NCBI GenBank assembly: GCA_013360535.1
Contig: JABWBL010000149.1
Location: 1 to 7,734, forward strand
Source of the DNA: Planctomycetaceae bacterium
Lineage (GTDB): Bacteria; Planctomycetota; UBA1135; GCA-002686595
DNA length: 7,734 nucleotides
Direction: 5' to 3'
Numbering within the stretch: the first letter of the stretch is position 1; each line of letters opens with the position of its first letter. Under the pieces are notes generated by a model. That model was not told the DNA's origin and made no database searches. It worked only from the letters and a program-made list of their open reading frames with translations. A program made the position numbers and the translations under genes. Of the stretch, positions 1 to 5,830 are shown in pieces.

Positions 1-1
1 G

Positions 2-193
2 GCGGCGCTGCGCAACGGCCTGTTCGCGCTCGCGGGCTTGGGCCTCGTCGCAGACCTGCTCGGCTGGTGGCTCGCGCGCGACTACGTGGCCTTCGTGCCC
101 GTGATCGTCGCCGCCGGCGCCACCTACGCGCTCTCGACCGCCCTCTCGCTGGCGCTGATCTTCCTCGAGCTCTGGCTGCCGCGCCGGCGCTAG
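2..193 (+). CDS. C-terminal end of an unidentified integral membrane protein (partial)
   Basis: An open frame enters from the left edge and gives 63 residues before a TAG at 191-193; the start lies outside the window. The visible part is strongly hydrophobic. One probable membrane helix covers about residues 3-23 of the fragment, a short polar turn follows (LARDY), and a second hydrophobic stretch covers about residues 28-57. The protein ends with a basic tail (LPRRR), which by the positive-inside rule suggests a cytoplasmic C-terminus. I cannot assign a family from this fragment. The stop lies one base before the GTG of the MFS gene, so the two are probably co-transcribed and possibly translationally coupled. 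That it is a real coding end rests on the frame, the membrane-protein composition and the tight junction. Confidence 0.7.
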   Translation, partial: AALRNGLFALAGLGLVADLLGWWLARDYVAFVPVIVAAGATYALSTALSLALIFLELWLPRRR

Positions 194-194
194 C

Positions 195-1382
195 GTGTCC
201 GGAATGAGCCGTGGCCTCGCGGGCCTGCCGAGGAGCTTCTGGTTCCTCGTGCTGGGCATGTGGATCAACCGCCTCGGCGCGTTCGTGCTGCCGTTCCTGT
301 CGCTGTACCTGCAGGAGCGCGAAGGGCTGAGCGAGAACGACGCTTCGATCGTGCTCGGGGCCTGGGGCGCGGGCTCGGTGCTCTCGGCCGTCGTCGGCGG
401 GCAGCTCGCCGACCGCTGGGGCCGCAAGCCGACCATGATCTTCAGCCTGACGGCCGGTGCGCTCGCGCTGTCGGGTCTCGCGAGCGTGCACGGCACTCCG
501 GCGCTCGCGACGCTGGCCTTTGCGCTCGGAGCGGTGGCGGAGCTCTACCGCCCCGCCGTCTCGGCCGCGATCGCCGACCTCGTGCCGAGCGCCGACCGCG
601 GGCGCGCTTACGGCTACATGATCTGGAGCTTCAACGTCGCCTTCGCGATCAGTCCGATCGTCGCGGGCGAGGTCTCCGAACGTGCGGGCTTCATGTGGCT
701 GTTCGTCGGGGATGCGGCCACGATGCTGCTGGCGGCGTTCCTGATCCTGCGCGCGGTGCCGGAGACGCGGCCGACGCGCGACGCGACCACCGGCGCGGCC
801 GAACCTGCGGCGGAGCGTGGAGTCGCGCTGCGCGACCCGCGCCTGCGCTGGATGCTGGTCGCAGCCTTCTTCCTCGGACTGGTGATCCTGCAGACGATGG
901 CGACGCTGGGGCCGATCCTGCGGGCGGATGGACTGAGCCTGAAGCGCTACGGGCTCGTGATGGCGCTCAACGGCGCCCTGATCGCGGTGGCGCAGCCGTG
1001 GCTCGTGCCGCGCTTCGAAAAGCTCGGCCGCGCGCGCGTACTGCCGTGGACCGCGTTCCTCTTCGCGGCGGGTTTCGCGGGGCACGCGCTCGCCGACGGA
1101 CTCGGCTCCCACGCGGCCTGGATCGTGTTGTGGACCGCTGGCGAGATCGCGCTGTTCCCGCTGTGCAACTCCTTCGTCGCCGACCTCGCGCCGCCGCACT
1201 TGCGAGGACGCTACCTCGGCGCCTACTGGCTGGCGTGGACCTGCGCGAACCTCGTGGGACCGCCACTGGGGCTGCAGCTCCTGAAGTCGGGCGAAGCCGC
1301 CTGGAGCCTCCTGCCGCTCGCGGGCGCCGTCGCGGCGCCGCTGGCCCTGTGGCGAGCGACCCGAACACGAGTCGGGGCGTGA
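195..1382 (+). CDS. Major facilitator superfamily (MFS) transporter, 12-helix type
   Basis: The product is a 395-residue inner-membrane secondary transporter. About 12 hydrophobic segments are visible, six on each side of a polar loop at residues 188-216. The loop between helices 2 and 3 has the classic MFS motif A (GGQLADRWGRKP, residues 68-79). Further family signs are the N25-R26 pair in helix 1, the DLVPSADRGRAYG stretch (128-140) with its pseudo-symmetric partner DLAPPHLRGRYLG (330-342), and PET (189-191) at the end of helix 6. Length is normal for MFS_1 proteins, many of which are drug or metabolite exporters. Nothing in the sequence or the neighbours fixes the substrate. The start is uncertain: GTG at 195 is one base after the previous stop, while ATG at 204 would remove three residues, and neither has a clear Shine-Dalgarno sequence. 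Confidence 0.93.
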   Translation: MSGMSRGLAGLPRSFWFLVLGMWINRLGAFVLPFLSLYLQEREGLSENDASIVLGAWGAGSVLSAVVGGQLADRWGRKPTMIFSLTAGALALSGLASVHGTPALATLAFALGAVAELYRPAVSAAIADLVPSADRGRAYGYMIWSFNVAFAISPIVAGEVSERAGFMWLFVGDAATMLLAAFLILRAVPETRPTRDATTGAAEPAAERGVALRDPRLRWMLVAAFFLGLVILQTMATLGPILRADGLSLKRYGLVMALNGALIAVAQPWLVPRFEKLGRARVLPWTAFLFAAGFAGHALADGLGSHAAWIVLWTAGEIALFPLCNSFVADLAPPHLRGRYLGAYWLAWTCANLVGPPLGLQLLKSGEAAWSLLPLAGAVAAPLALWRATRTRVGA

Positions 1383-1400
1383 TCCCCGCGCGGCCGCCGA

Positions 1401-1406
1401 TAGAAT
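1401..1406 (+). promoter_or_regulatory. Possible -10 promoter box for the beta-barrel gene
   Basis: TAGAAT matches the sigma-70 -10 consensus at five of six positions and stands out in this GC-rich sequence. It lies 37 bases before the ATG of the beta-barrel gene, in the 61-base gap after the MFS stop. A weak -35 candidate, GTGATC (three of six matches), sits 16 bases upstream and overlaps the MFS stop codon. A start near 1413 would give a leader of about 30 bases. This is a pattern match only. Confidence 0.35.
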
Positions 1407-1432
1407 CCCCTGCCCCGCCCCTCGACGGATCC

Positions 1433-1436
1433 GGAG
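1433..1436 (+). promoter_or_regulatory. Shine-Dalgarno sequence of the beta-barrel gene
   Basis: GGAG lies seven bases before the ATG at 1444, an ideal spacing. It supports that start even though the resulting N-terminus lacks the usual positive charges of a signal peptide. Confidence 0.65.
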
Positions 1437-1443
1437 ACACCTG

Positions 1444-2118
1444 ATGCTCTTGGCACCGACCCCGATCTTCCTCGTGTCGCTCCTGTCGGTCGACGCACCC
1501 ACGCTCAGCCAGCCGTTCGCGCCGGCGGAGCCGCTCCGCGCCGTGGCGACGATCCCGGCGCCGACGGTCGAATCCCCGTCGCTCGCGGCCGCGCTCGCTG
1601 CCGCGCAGTCGCCCGAGCGGCGCAACGGCTTCGAGTGGGGCCCGCGCTTCACGATCGCCGTCGGAGCGCACGCGGTCACGGGCTACTACGACACGTACTC
1701 GGGCGAGGATCCCGACGAGGACCTCGCCTACTCGCTCGACGCCTGCATCTACAACTGGGACGGCGAGAAGGGCCTCGGCCTCGAGTTCGGCCTGATGTAC
1801 TCGAGCTACTCCGCGCCGACCGCGGCGCTGAGCGGCGACGAGGAAGTCGACACCTACCGCCTCTCGGCCGGAGTGCGCTTCGCCGACCGCGGCTCGGACA
1901 ACCCGATCTACATCCCGTTCGTGCGCGCCGGCCTGATGTTCCGCAAGGACGACGGCAACATCTCGAGCGATGACGGCTTCGGCTGGTACGCGGGCGGCGG
2001 CATCGACTTCCGCATCGGCAACCGCTTCGCGATCACGCCGAGCGTGCTGTTCACCGACACGGCGTCGATGAGCGCGCAGGACTGGGTCTACGGCGTCGTC
2101 GCGACGTTCGGCTTCTAG
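1444..2118 (+). CDS. Probable outer-membrane beta-barrel protein, small (about 8 strands)
   Basis: The 224-residue product begins with a hydrophobic stretch (about 1-16, rich in Leu, Val and Ile) that could be a signal sequence, although it has no Lys or Arg before the core. An Ala/Pro-rich linker follows (about 17-60). From about residue 63 the sequence alternates polar and hydrophobic residues in segments that look like barrel strands: about 66-77, 95-105, 111-121, 134-147, 154-167, 178-190, 194-204 and 213-224. Acidic, loop-like turns separate them (SGEDPDED at 86-93, KDDGNISSDD at 168-177). The protein ends in Phe (VVATFGF), as expected for substrates of the BAM assembly machinery. This fits the OmpA-like/OMP_b-brl fold of small outer-membrane proteins, but I recognise no specific family and assign no function. 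It has its own Shine-Dalgarno and a possible promoter, and the next gene starts 8 bases after its stop. Confidence 0.75.
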   Translation: MLLAPTPIFLVSLLSVDAPTLSQPFAPAEPLRAVATIPAPTVESPSLAAALAAAQSPERRNGFEWGPRFTIAVGAHAVTGYYDTYSGEDPDEDLAYSLDACIYNWDGEKGLGLEFGLMYSSYSAPTAALSGDEEVDTYRLSAGVRFADRGSDNPIYIPFVRAGLMFRKDDGNISSDDGFGWYAGGGIDFRIGNRFAITPSVLFTDTASMSAQDWVYGVVATFGF

Positions 2119-2126
2119 CCGGGCCG

Positions 2127-3797
2127 ATGGACGCGGCAGCGAACGAGCGTGCGACGGGCTGGGCGCGCCCCACGGCGATCGAGTGGCTGTGCCTCGCGGC
2201 GACGCTCGTCCTGACGCTCCAGTACTCGTGGCTGCTCGACGACGCGTTCGTCTACTTCCGTTACGTCGACAACCTCGTCCACCTCGAGCGTGGGCTGGTC
2301 TTCAACGAGGGCGAGTACGTCGAGGGCTACTCGAGCCCACTGTGGTGCGTCGCGATGGTTCCGTTGCGCGCGGCGGGGCTCGACTGGTGGCTGATCACGC
2401 GCGGGGTCGGCCTCGCTTGCGCGGCGGGCACGTGGGCGCTGCTCGTCGAGCTCGGCCGCCGCACGACGCCAAGGGGAGTGCCACGCGTCAACCTGCCGCT
2501 CGTGCACCTCGCGTTCCTGTACGCGACGCAGACCTACTTCACTTCCGGCGTCGAGGCGCCGCTGGTGCAGCTCGTCGCGGCGGGCTTCGCGCTGTACGTG
2601 TTCGCTCCGCAGTCGCGGGTCGCGCAAGTGCTGGTCGGGCTCGCGCCGATGGTGCGCCACGAGCTCGCGCTCCCGCTCGCGTTCGCCTGCGCGTGGCAGT
2701 TCTGGCGCTCGCGGCGCGTGCCGTGGACCGTCGTGCTCGTCGCGGCGACGACGCTCGGGGCCTGGACCCTGTTTCGCATCGTGTACTACGCGGACGTGCT
2801 GCCGAACACGTTCTACCTGAAGGACGAAGTGAACTGGGAGCGCGGCTTCGCGTACCTCGGCGACACGTTCCTCACGTACGGGACGCCGTGGCTGTTCCTC
2901 GCGTTCGCGCTGCTCGCGTTCTGGTCGCGACGCGAGCGAGACATCGAGCTCGGCCCACGCGCCGTCCTCGTGATCTCCGCCGTCGCCGTCTCGCTGTACG
3001 TCGCGAAGATCGGCGGCGACCCGCGGCACTACCGCTACCTCGCGTTCCCCTTCTGCGCGCTCGTCGCCTCGTGGAGCGGCTTGATCGAGCGGGCGCTCGT
3101 GCGCTGGCCCGCGGCCTCGCGCACCGGTGGAGCGTGGCTCGTCGCGGGGACCGTCGCCTTCGGCACGTTCCTGCTCTACCCGCGCCAGCTCTCGAAGCAC
3201 CCGATCGGACGCGACGCGGCGCACACCAAGATCGACGAGATCAACGACGCGCAGTACCACCGGCTCAAGCCGGACCTGACCTATTCGCCGTGGACGCTCG
3301 CGCCGGACATCGAGCAACTCGACGACGTGATGCTCGACCTCGCCTACGGCGAGAGCCCGCTCCTGCCGCAGGGGCCGGTCGACATCCGCGACGAGTACGC
3401 GCGCTGGCTCGCCTCGGACGAGACTCCCGCGGACTATCCGGTGACGACCATCGGCTGGTGCGCGACCGCCTGGCGCGAGTTCCCGCGCACGCTGGTGCAC
3501 TGGGACGGGCTCACCGACCCGATCCTCGCGCGCACGACCGCGAAGAGCTGGCGCGCGGCGCACAAGAAGGACCTGCATCCGCTGGGGGGCGACCTCGCGA
3601 AGCTGCGCGGCAAGTTCGGCTCGACGCGCGAGTCGTTCCGTGCGGCGGTCGACGCCGGCGAGGCTCCCGAGTGGATCCGGCGCAACCTCGACACGATCGA
3701 GACGATCGCGCGCAAGGCCTACAACCGCCACGACTTCGCCGAAAACCTCGGGCTCGCGCTCACGCGCGTCCCGAGGATCGATCCGGCGAGCGAGTGA
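2127..3797 (+). CDS. Polytopic GT-C-type glycosyltransferase-like protein (AftB/ZomB-like)
   Basis: The 556-residue product has about 10-11 membrane segments between residues 18 and 351, then a soluble tail of about 200 residues. I recognise the motif set shared by mycobacterial arabinofuranosyltransferase AftB-type proteins and relatives annotated as flagellar motor control protein ZomB. These are an Asp pair after the first helix (D38-D39, in LLDDAFVYFRY), GLVFNEGEYVEGYSSPLW (56-73), SGVEAPL (140-146), RHEL (177-180), YYADVLPNTFYLK (220-232), GGDPRHYRYL (297-306), and GLTDPILAR (461-469) in the tail. In GT-C enzymes the acidic pair in the first extracytoplasmic loop is the usual catalytic or metal site, and the donor is a polyprenyl-phosphate sugar; I infer a transfer reaction on the outer face of the inner membrane. 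Donor and acceptor are unknown. The ATG follows the previous stop by 8 bases with only a weak ribosome site (GGGCC), suggesting coupling to the beta-barrel gene. Confidence 0.82.
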   Translation: MDAAANERATGWARPTAIEWLCLAATLVLTLQYSWLLDDAFVYFRYVDNLVHLERGLVFNEGEYVEGYSSPLWCVAMVPLRAAGLDWWLITRGVGLACAAGTWALLVELGRRTTPRGVPRVNLPLVHLAFLYATQTYFTSGVEAPLVQLVAAGFALYVFAPQSRVAQVLVGLAPMVRHELALPLAFACAWQFWRSRRVPWTVVLVAATTLGAWTLFRIVYYADVLPNTFYLKDEVNWERGFAYLGDTFLTYGTPWLFLAFALLAFWSRRERDIELGPRAVLVISAVAVSLYVAKIGGDPRHYRYLAFPFCALVASWSGLIERALVRWPAASRTGGAWLVAGTVAFGTFLLYPRQLSKHPIGRDAAHTKIDEINDAQYHRLKPDLTYSPWTLAPDIEQLDDVMLDLAYGESPLLPQGPVDIRDEYARWLASDETPADYPVTTIGWCATAWREFPRTLVHWDGLTDPILARTTAKSWRAAHKKDLHPLGGDLAKLRGKFGSTRESFRAAVDAGEAPEWIRRNLDTIETIARKAYNRHDFAENLGLALTRVPRIDPASE

Positions 3798-3798
3798 A

Positions 3799-3812
3799 CG
3801 CGCCGCGGCGCG
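3799..3812. terminator. Palindrome between convergent genes, possible two-way transcription stop
   Basis: CGCGCCGCGGCGCG is a perfect 14-base palindrome filling almost all of the 15 bases between the stop of the glycosyltransferase-like gene and the stop of the lyase gene. As RNA it could form a 5-bp all-G/C stem with a 4-base loop in either direction. No T run follows on either strand, so it is not a canonical intrinsic terminator. Chance formation in such GC-rich DNA is possible. Confidence 0.3.
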
Positions 3813-5183
3813 CTACACGGGCTCGAATCGACCCGTGAAGTGCGGCAGGTACTGCGGACGGTAGGTCATGCGCAGGCCGCGCAGCTCCTTCGCTTTCGCC
3901 CCCACTTCGGCGGCGAGCTCGATGATGCGGTCGACGTGGCTCTGCGTGTACACGCGCCGCGGGATCGCGAGGCGCACGAGCTCGTTGCGCGCCGCAACGA
4001 AGCTGCCGTCGCGCGCGAGCTTGCCGAACATCACCGAGCCGATCTCGCACGAGCGGATGCCGCCGTGCAGGTAGAGCTCGCAGGCGAGCGCTTGCCCCGG
4101 ATACTGGCCCGGCGGGATGTGCGGGAGCAGCGCGCGCGCGTCGATGTACACGGCGTGCCCGCCCGCGGGTCGCACCGTGCGGATGCCGTTGCGCTCGAGC
4201 CCGTCCGCGAGGTAGGCGGTGCTGCGGATGCGGTACTCAAGGTAGGACGGCTCGAGCGACTCGCGCAGGCCGACCGCCATCGCCTCGAGGTCGCGCGCGG
4301 AGCAGCCGCCGTAGGTCGGGAAGCCCTCGGTCAGGATCAGCAGGTTGCGCGCCTTGAGCGCCAGCTCGTCGTCGTTGAGCGCGAGGAACCCGCCCATGTT
4401 GACGAGCGCGTCCTTCTTGCCCGACACGGTGCAGCCGTCGGCGAGCGAGAACACCTCGCGCGCGATCTCCGTCGGCGTGCGGTGCTGCTGGCCCGGCTCG
4501 CGCTCGCGGATGAACCAGCTGTTCTCGGCGAAGCGGCAGGCGTCGATCACGAACGGGATGCCGGCGCCGCGCAGGATCGCGGAAATGCCGCGCAGGTTCT
4601 CGAGGCTGACCGGCTGGCCCCCGGCGGTGTTGTTGGTGATCGTCACCATGCCGAGCGGAATGTCCGCGCGGCGCTCGCGCACGAGCCGCTCGAGCTTGGA
4701 GAGGTTGATGTTGCCCTTGAACGGATGCAGGCTCGCCGGATCGCTCGCTTCGTCGATCACGAGGTCGAGCGCCTCGCCGCCGGAGTACTCGATGTTGGCG
4801 CGTGTCGTGTCGAAGTGGCAGTTCGACGGGATCACCTTGCCCGGCCCGCTCACGAGCGAGAACAGGATCCGCTCCGCCGCTCGTCCCTGGTGCGCCGGGA
4901 TCACGTTGCGGTAGCCGCAAAGGTCCTTGACCGAACTCTCGAAGCGCGCGAAGGAACGCGAGCCCGCGTAGCTCTCGTCGGCGTGCATGACCGCCGACCA
5001 CTGCTCGGTCGACATCGCGGCCTGACCGGAGTCGGTCAGCAGGTCGAACGTGACGGCCGCGGCGGGAACGCCGAACAGGTTGCGGCCAGCGGCGAGCAGG
5101 TGGCGTTCGCGTTCCTCGCGCGTGAGCAACGCGAGCGACTCGACGACCTTGATCTTGAACGGCTCGAAGATGACGGGTGCCAT
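3813..5183 (-). CDS. tnaA: Tryptophanase-like PLP-dependent beta-eliminating lyase
   Basis: The 456-residue product is a full-length member of the tryptophanase/tyrosine phenol-lyase (TPL) family, cytosolic enzymes that split Trp (or Tyr) into indole (or phenol), pyruvate and ammonia. Visible landmarks are DLLTDSG (47-53), Tyr72, HQGR (98-101), NNTAGGQP (184-191), the PLP-pyridine site DACR (D214, R217), the PLP lysine in SGKKD (K257, phosphate contact K256), GGHA (341-344) and R404 for the substrate carboxylate. Residues that separate the two activities point to tryptophanase: Asp125 (Thr124 in TPL), Phe288 (Met in TPL), Ile381 (Arg in TPL) and His448 (Phe in TPL). The K+ ligands expected from TPL are present (G53, E70, N262). 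Length equals Citrobacter TPL, and the extra residues that E. coli TnaA carries before its active-site Asp are absent. The ATG has a GGAG five bases upstream. No tnaC-like leader or tnaB permease is nearby. A relaxed or different amino-acid substrate remains possible. Confidence 0.9.
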   Translation of the reverse strand: MAPVIFEPFKIKVVESLALLTREERERHLLAAGRNLFGVPAAAVTFDLLTDSGQAAMSTEQWSAVMHADESYAGSRSFARFESSVKDLCGYRNVIPAHQGRAAERILFSLVSGPGKVIPSNCHFDTTRANIEYSGGEALDLVIDEASDPASLHPFKGNINLSKLERLVRERRADIPLGMVTITNNTAGGQPVSLENLRGISAILRGAGIPFVIDACRFAENSWFIREREPGQQHRTPTEIAREVFSLADGCTVSGKKDALVNMGGFLALNDDELALKARNLLILTEGFPTYGGCSARDLEAMAVGLRESLEPSYLEYRIRSTAYLADGLERNGIRTVRPAGGHAVYIDARALLPHIPPGQYPGQALACELYLHGGIRSCEIGSVMFGKLARDGSFVAARNELVRLAIPRRVYTQSHVDRIIELAAEVGAKAKELRGLRMTYRPQYLPHFTGRFEPV

Positions 5184-5188
5184 GGGGT

Positions 5189-5192
5189 CTCC
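5189..5192 (-). promoter_or_regulatory. Shine-Dalgarno sequence of the lyase gene
   Basis: GGAG on the minus strand lies five bases before the ATG at 5183. It supports this start, which also places the family's N-terminal EPFKIK motif at residues 7-12, as expected for tryptophanase and TPL. Confidence 0.65.
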
Positions 5193-5366
5193 GTGGGGAC
5201 CTACTCACGTTCGCCCCGGTTCCCCTACGGCACCATACGCCCAGCGCACCGCCCGGCGCCGCCCTAGTGCGCAGTCGCGCGAGGGCGCCCCCCCGCCGCC
5301 GGGTTCAGAACCTGGGAGAATTCACAGGCTCGCCGTCCGGCACCGCCAGGCGATGGCGCAGCAAGC

Positions 5367-5386
5367 ATCCTGAGAGGTCGCAGGAT
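5367..5386 (-). terminator. Inverted repeat after trkA, possible weak terminator
   Basis: A 6-bp stem (ATCCTG/CAGGAT) with an 8-base loop begins about 20 bases after the trkA stop. There is no following T run on the minus strand, so intrinsic termination is doubtful. It could serve as a 3' end stabiliser or be chance. Confidence 0.25.
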
Positions 5387-5405
5387 CGATTTCCTTGACG
5401 ACCTA

Positions 5406-5819
5406 TCAACTGACCCACTTCGCGAGGTCCTCGGCGTAGCGCCGCCCGACCTCGGTCTCGACCTCGACCACGTCGCTCGCGCCCACCGCGCGCAGGATGC
5501 GCGACTGGCGCTTGTCGCGCGAGCGTGCGATCACGCGCGCGACGCCGCACTCCTTGAGCGCCGCGACCGTCAGCACGGTCTGTTCGAAGCTCTCGCCGAT
5601 CGCGACCACCGCCGCCGAGCAGGACTTCGCGTCGATCGCCGCCAGCGCGTCGGTCTCCGTCGCGTCGAGCTCGACCACGAAGCTCAGCTTGTCCTTGACG
5701 GGCTCGATCATCTCCATGCGCTTGTCGACGGCGAGCACGTCGCAGCCCCGCTCCGACAGCCCGAGCGCGAGAGCCGTTCCGAACCGCCCCAGACCGATGA
5801 CGAGAATGCGCTTGGCCAT
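5406..5819 (-). CDS. trkA: TrkA/KtrA-type RCK-N regulatory subunit of K+ uptake, without RCK-C domain
   Basis: The 137-residue product is a Rossmann-fold RCK-N (TrkA-N) domain, the cytosolic nucleotide-binding gate of Trk/Ktr potassium channels. It has the glycine-rich loop GLGRFG (9-14), an acidic residue at the end of the second strand (D32, in LAVDKR) that would contact the ribose of NAD(H) or an adenine nucleotide, DATETDAL (52-59) and VVAIGE (71-76). The domain is complete, but the protein stops at AEDLAKWVS, where typical KtrA/TrkA proteins (about 220 residues, or double for TrkA) continue into the RCK-C domain. The two other frames after the stop do not restore an RCK-C-like sequence. 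The ATG lies 11 bases after the trkH stop. The only ribosome-site candidate, AGAG, overlaps that stop, which suggests translational coupling. It should assemble as a ring under the TrkH dimer. Confidence 0.9.
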   Translation of the reverse strand: MAKRILVIGLGRFGTALALGLSERGCDVLAVDKRMEMIEPVKDKLSFVVELDATETDALAAIDAKSCSAAVVAIGESFEQTVLTVAALKECGVARVIARSRDKRQSRILRAVGASDVVEVETEVGRRYAEDLAKWVS

Positions 5820-5830
5820 GACTTGCGACT

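Larger units (their letters stand above)
5184..5405. other. Intergenic region between trkA and the lyase gene
   Basis: This 222-base stretch lies downstream of trkA and upstream of the lyase, both on the minus strand. Supported contents are the lyase Shine-Dalgarno (5189-5192) and an inverted repeat, ATCCTG/CAGGAT, at 5367-5372 and 5381-5386, just after the trkA stop. A minus-strand TATGGT (5232-5237) resembles a -10 box at four of six positions but has no -35 partner. A run of seven C lies at 5288-5294. An imperfect palindrome around GAATTC (5311-5328) has CCTG/CAGG ends and could be an operator, though this is weak. I see no small gene: the frames here give no recognisable peptide and no TnaC-like leader with a critical Trp. 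The length suggests that the lyase has its own promoter. Confidence 0.5.

Noticed and set aside
260..1444. A second long plus-strand frame overlapping the MFS gene
   Set aside because: Arg-rich frame-shifted reading of the transporter with no hydrophobic segments or motifs.
2115..3731. A 538-codon open frame on the minus strand, antisense to the GT-C gene
   Set aside because: The product is almost all Arg, Glu, Ala and Val with no domain, as expected for the mirror of a GC-rich gene. The plus strand encodes a clear motif-bearing membrane protein.
3840..5267. A 475-codon open frame on the plus strand, antisense to the lyase
   Set aside because: Low-complexity Arg/Ala/Val/Glu composition with no domain, while the minus strand carries every active-site motif of the lyase family.
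5184..5405. Possible TnaC-like leader peptide or missed RCK-C domain
   Set aside because: No short frame with a ribosome site and the key Trp/Pro residues is present, and none of the minus-strand frames after the trkA stop resembles an RCK-C domain.
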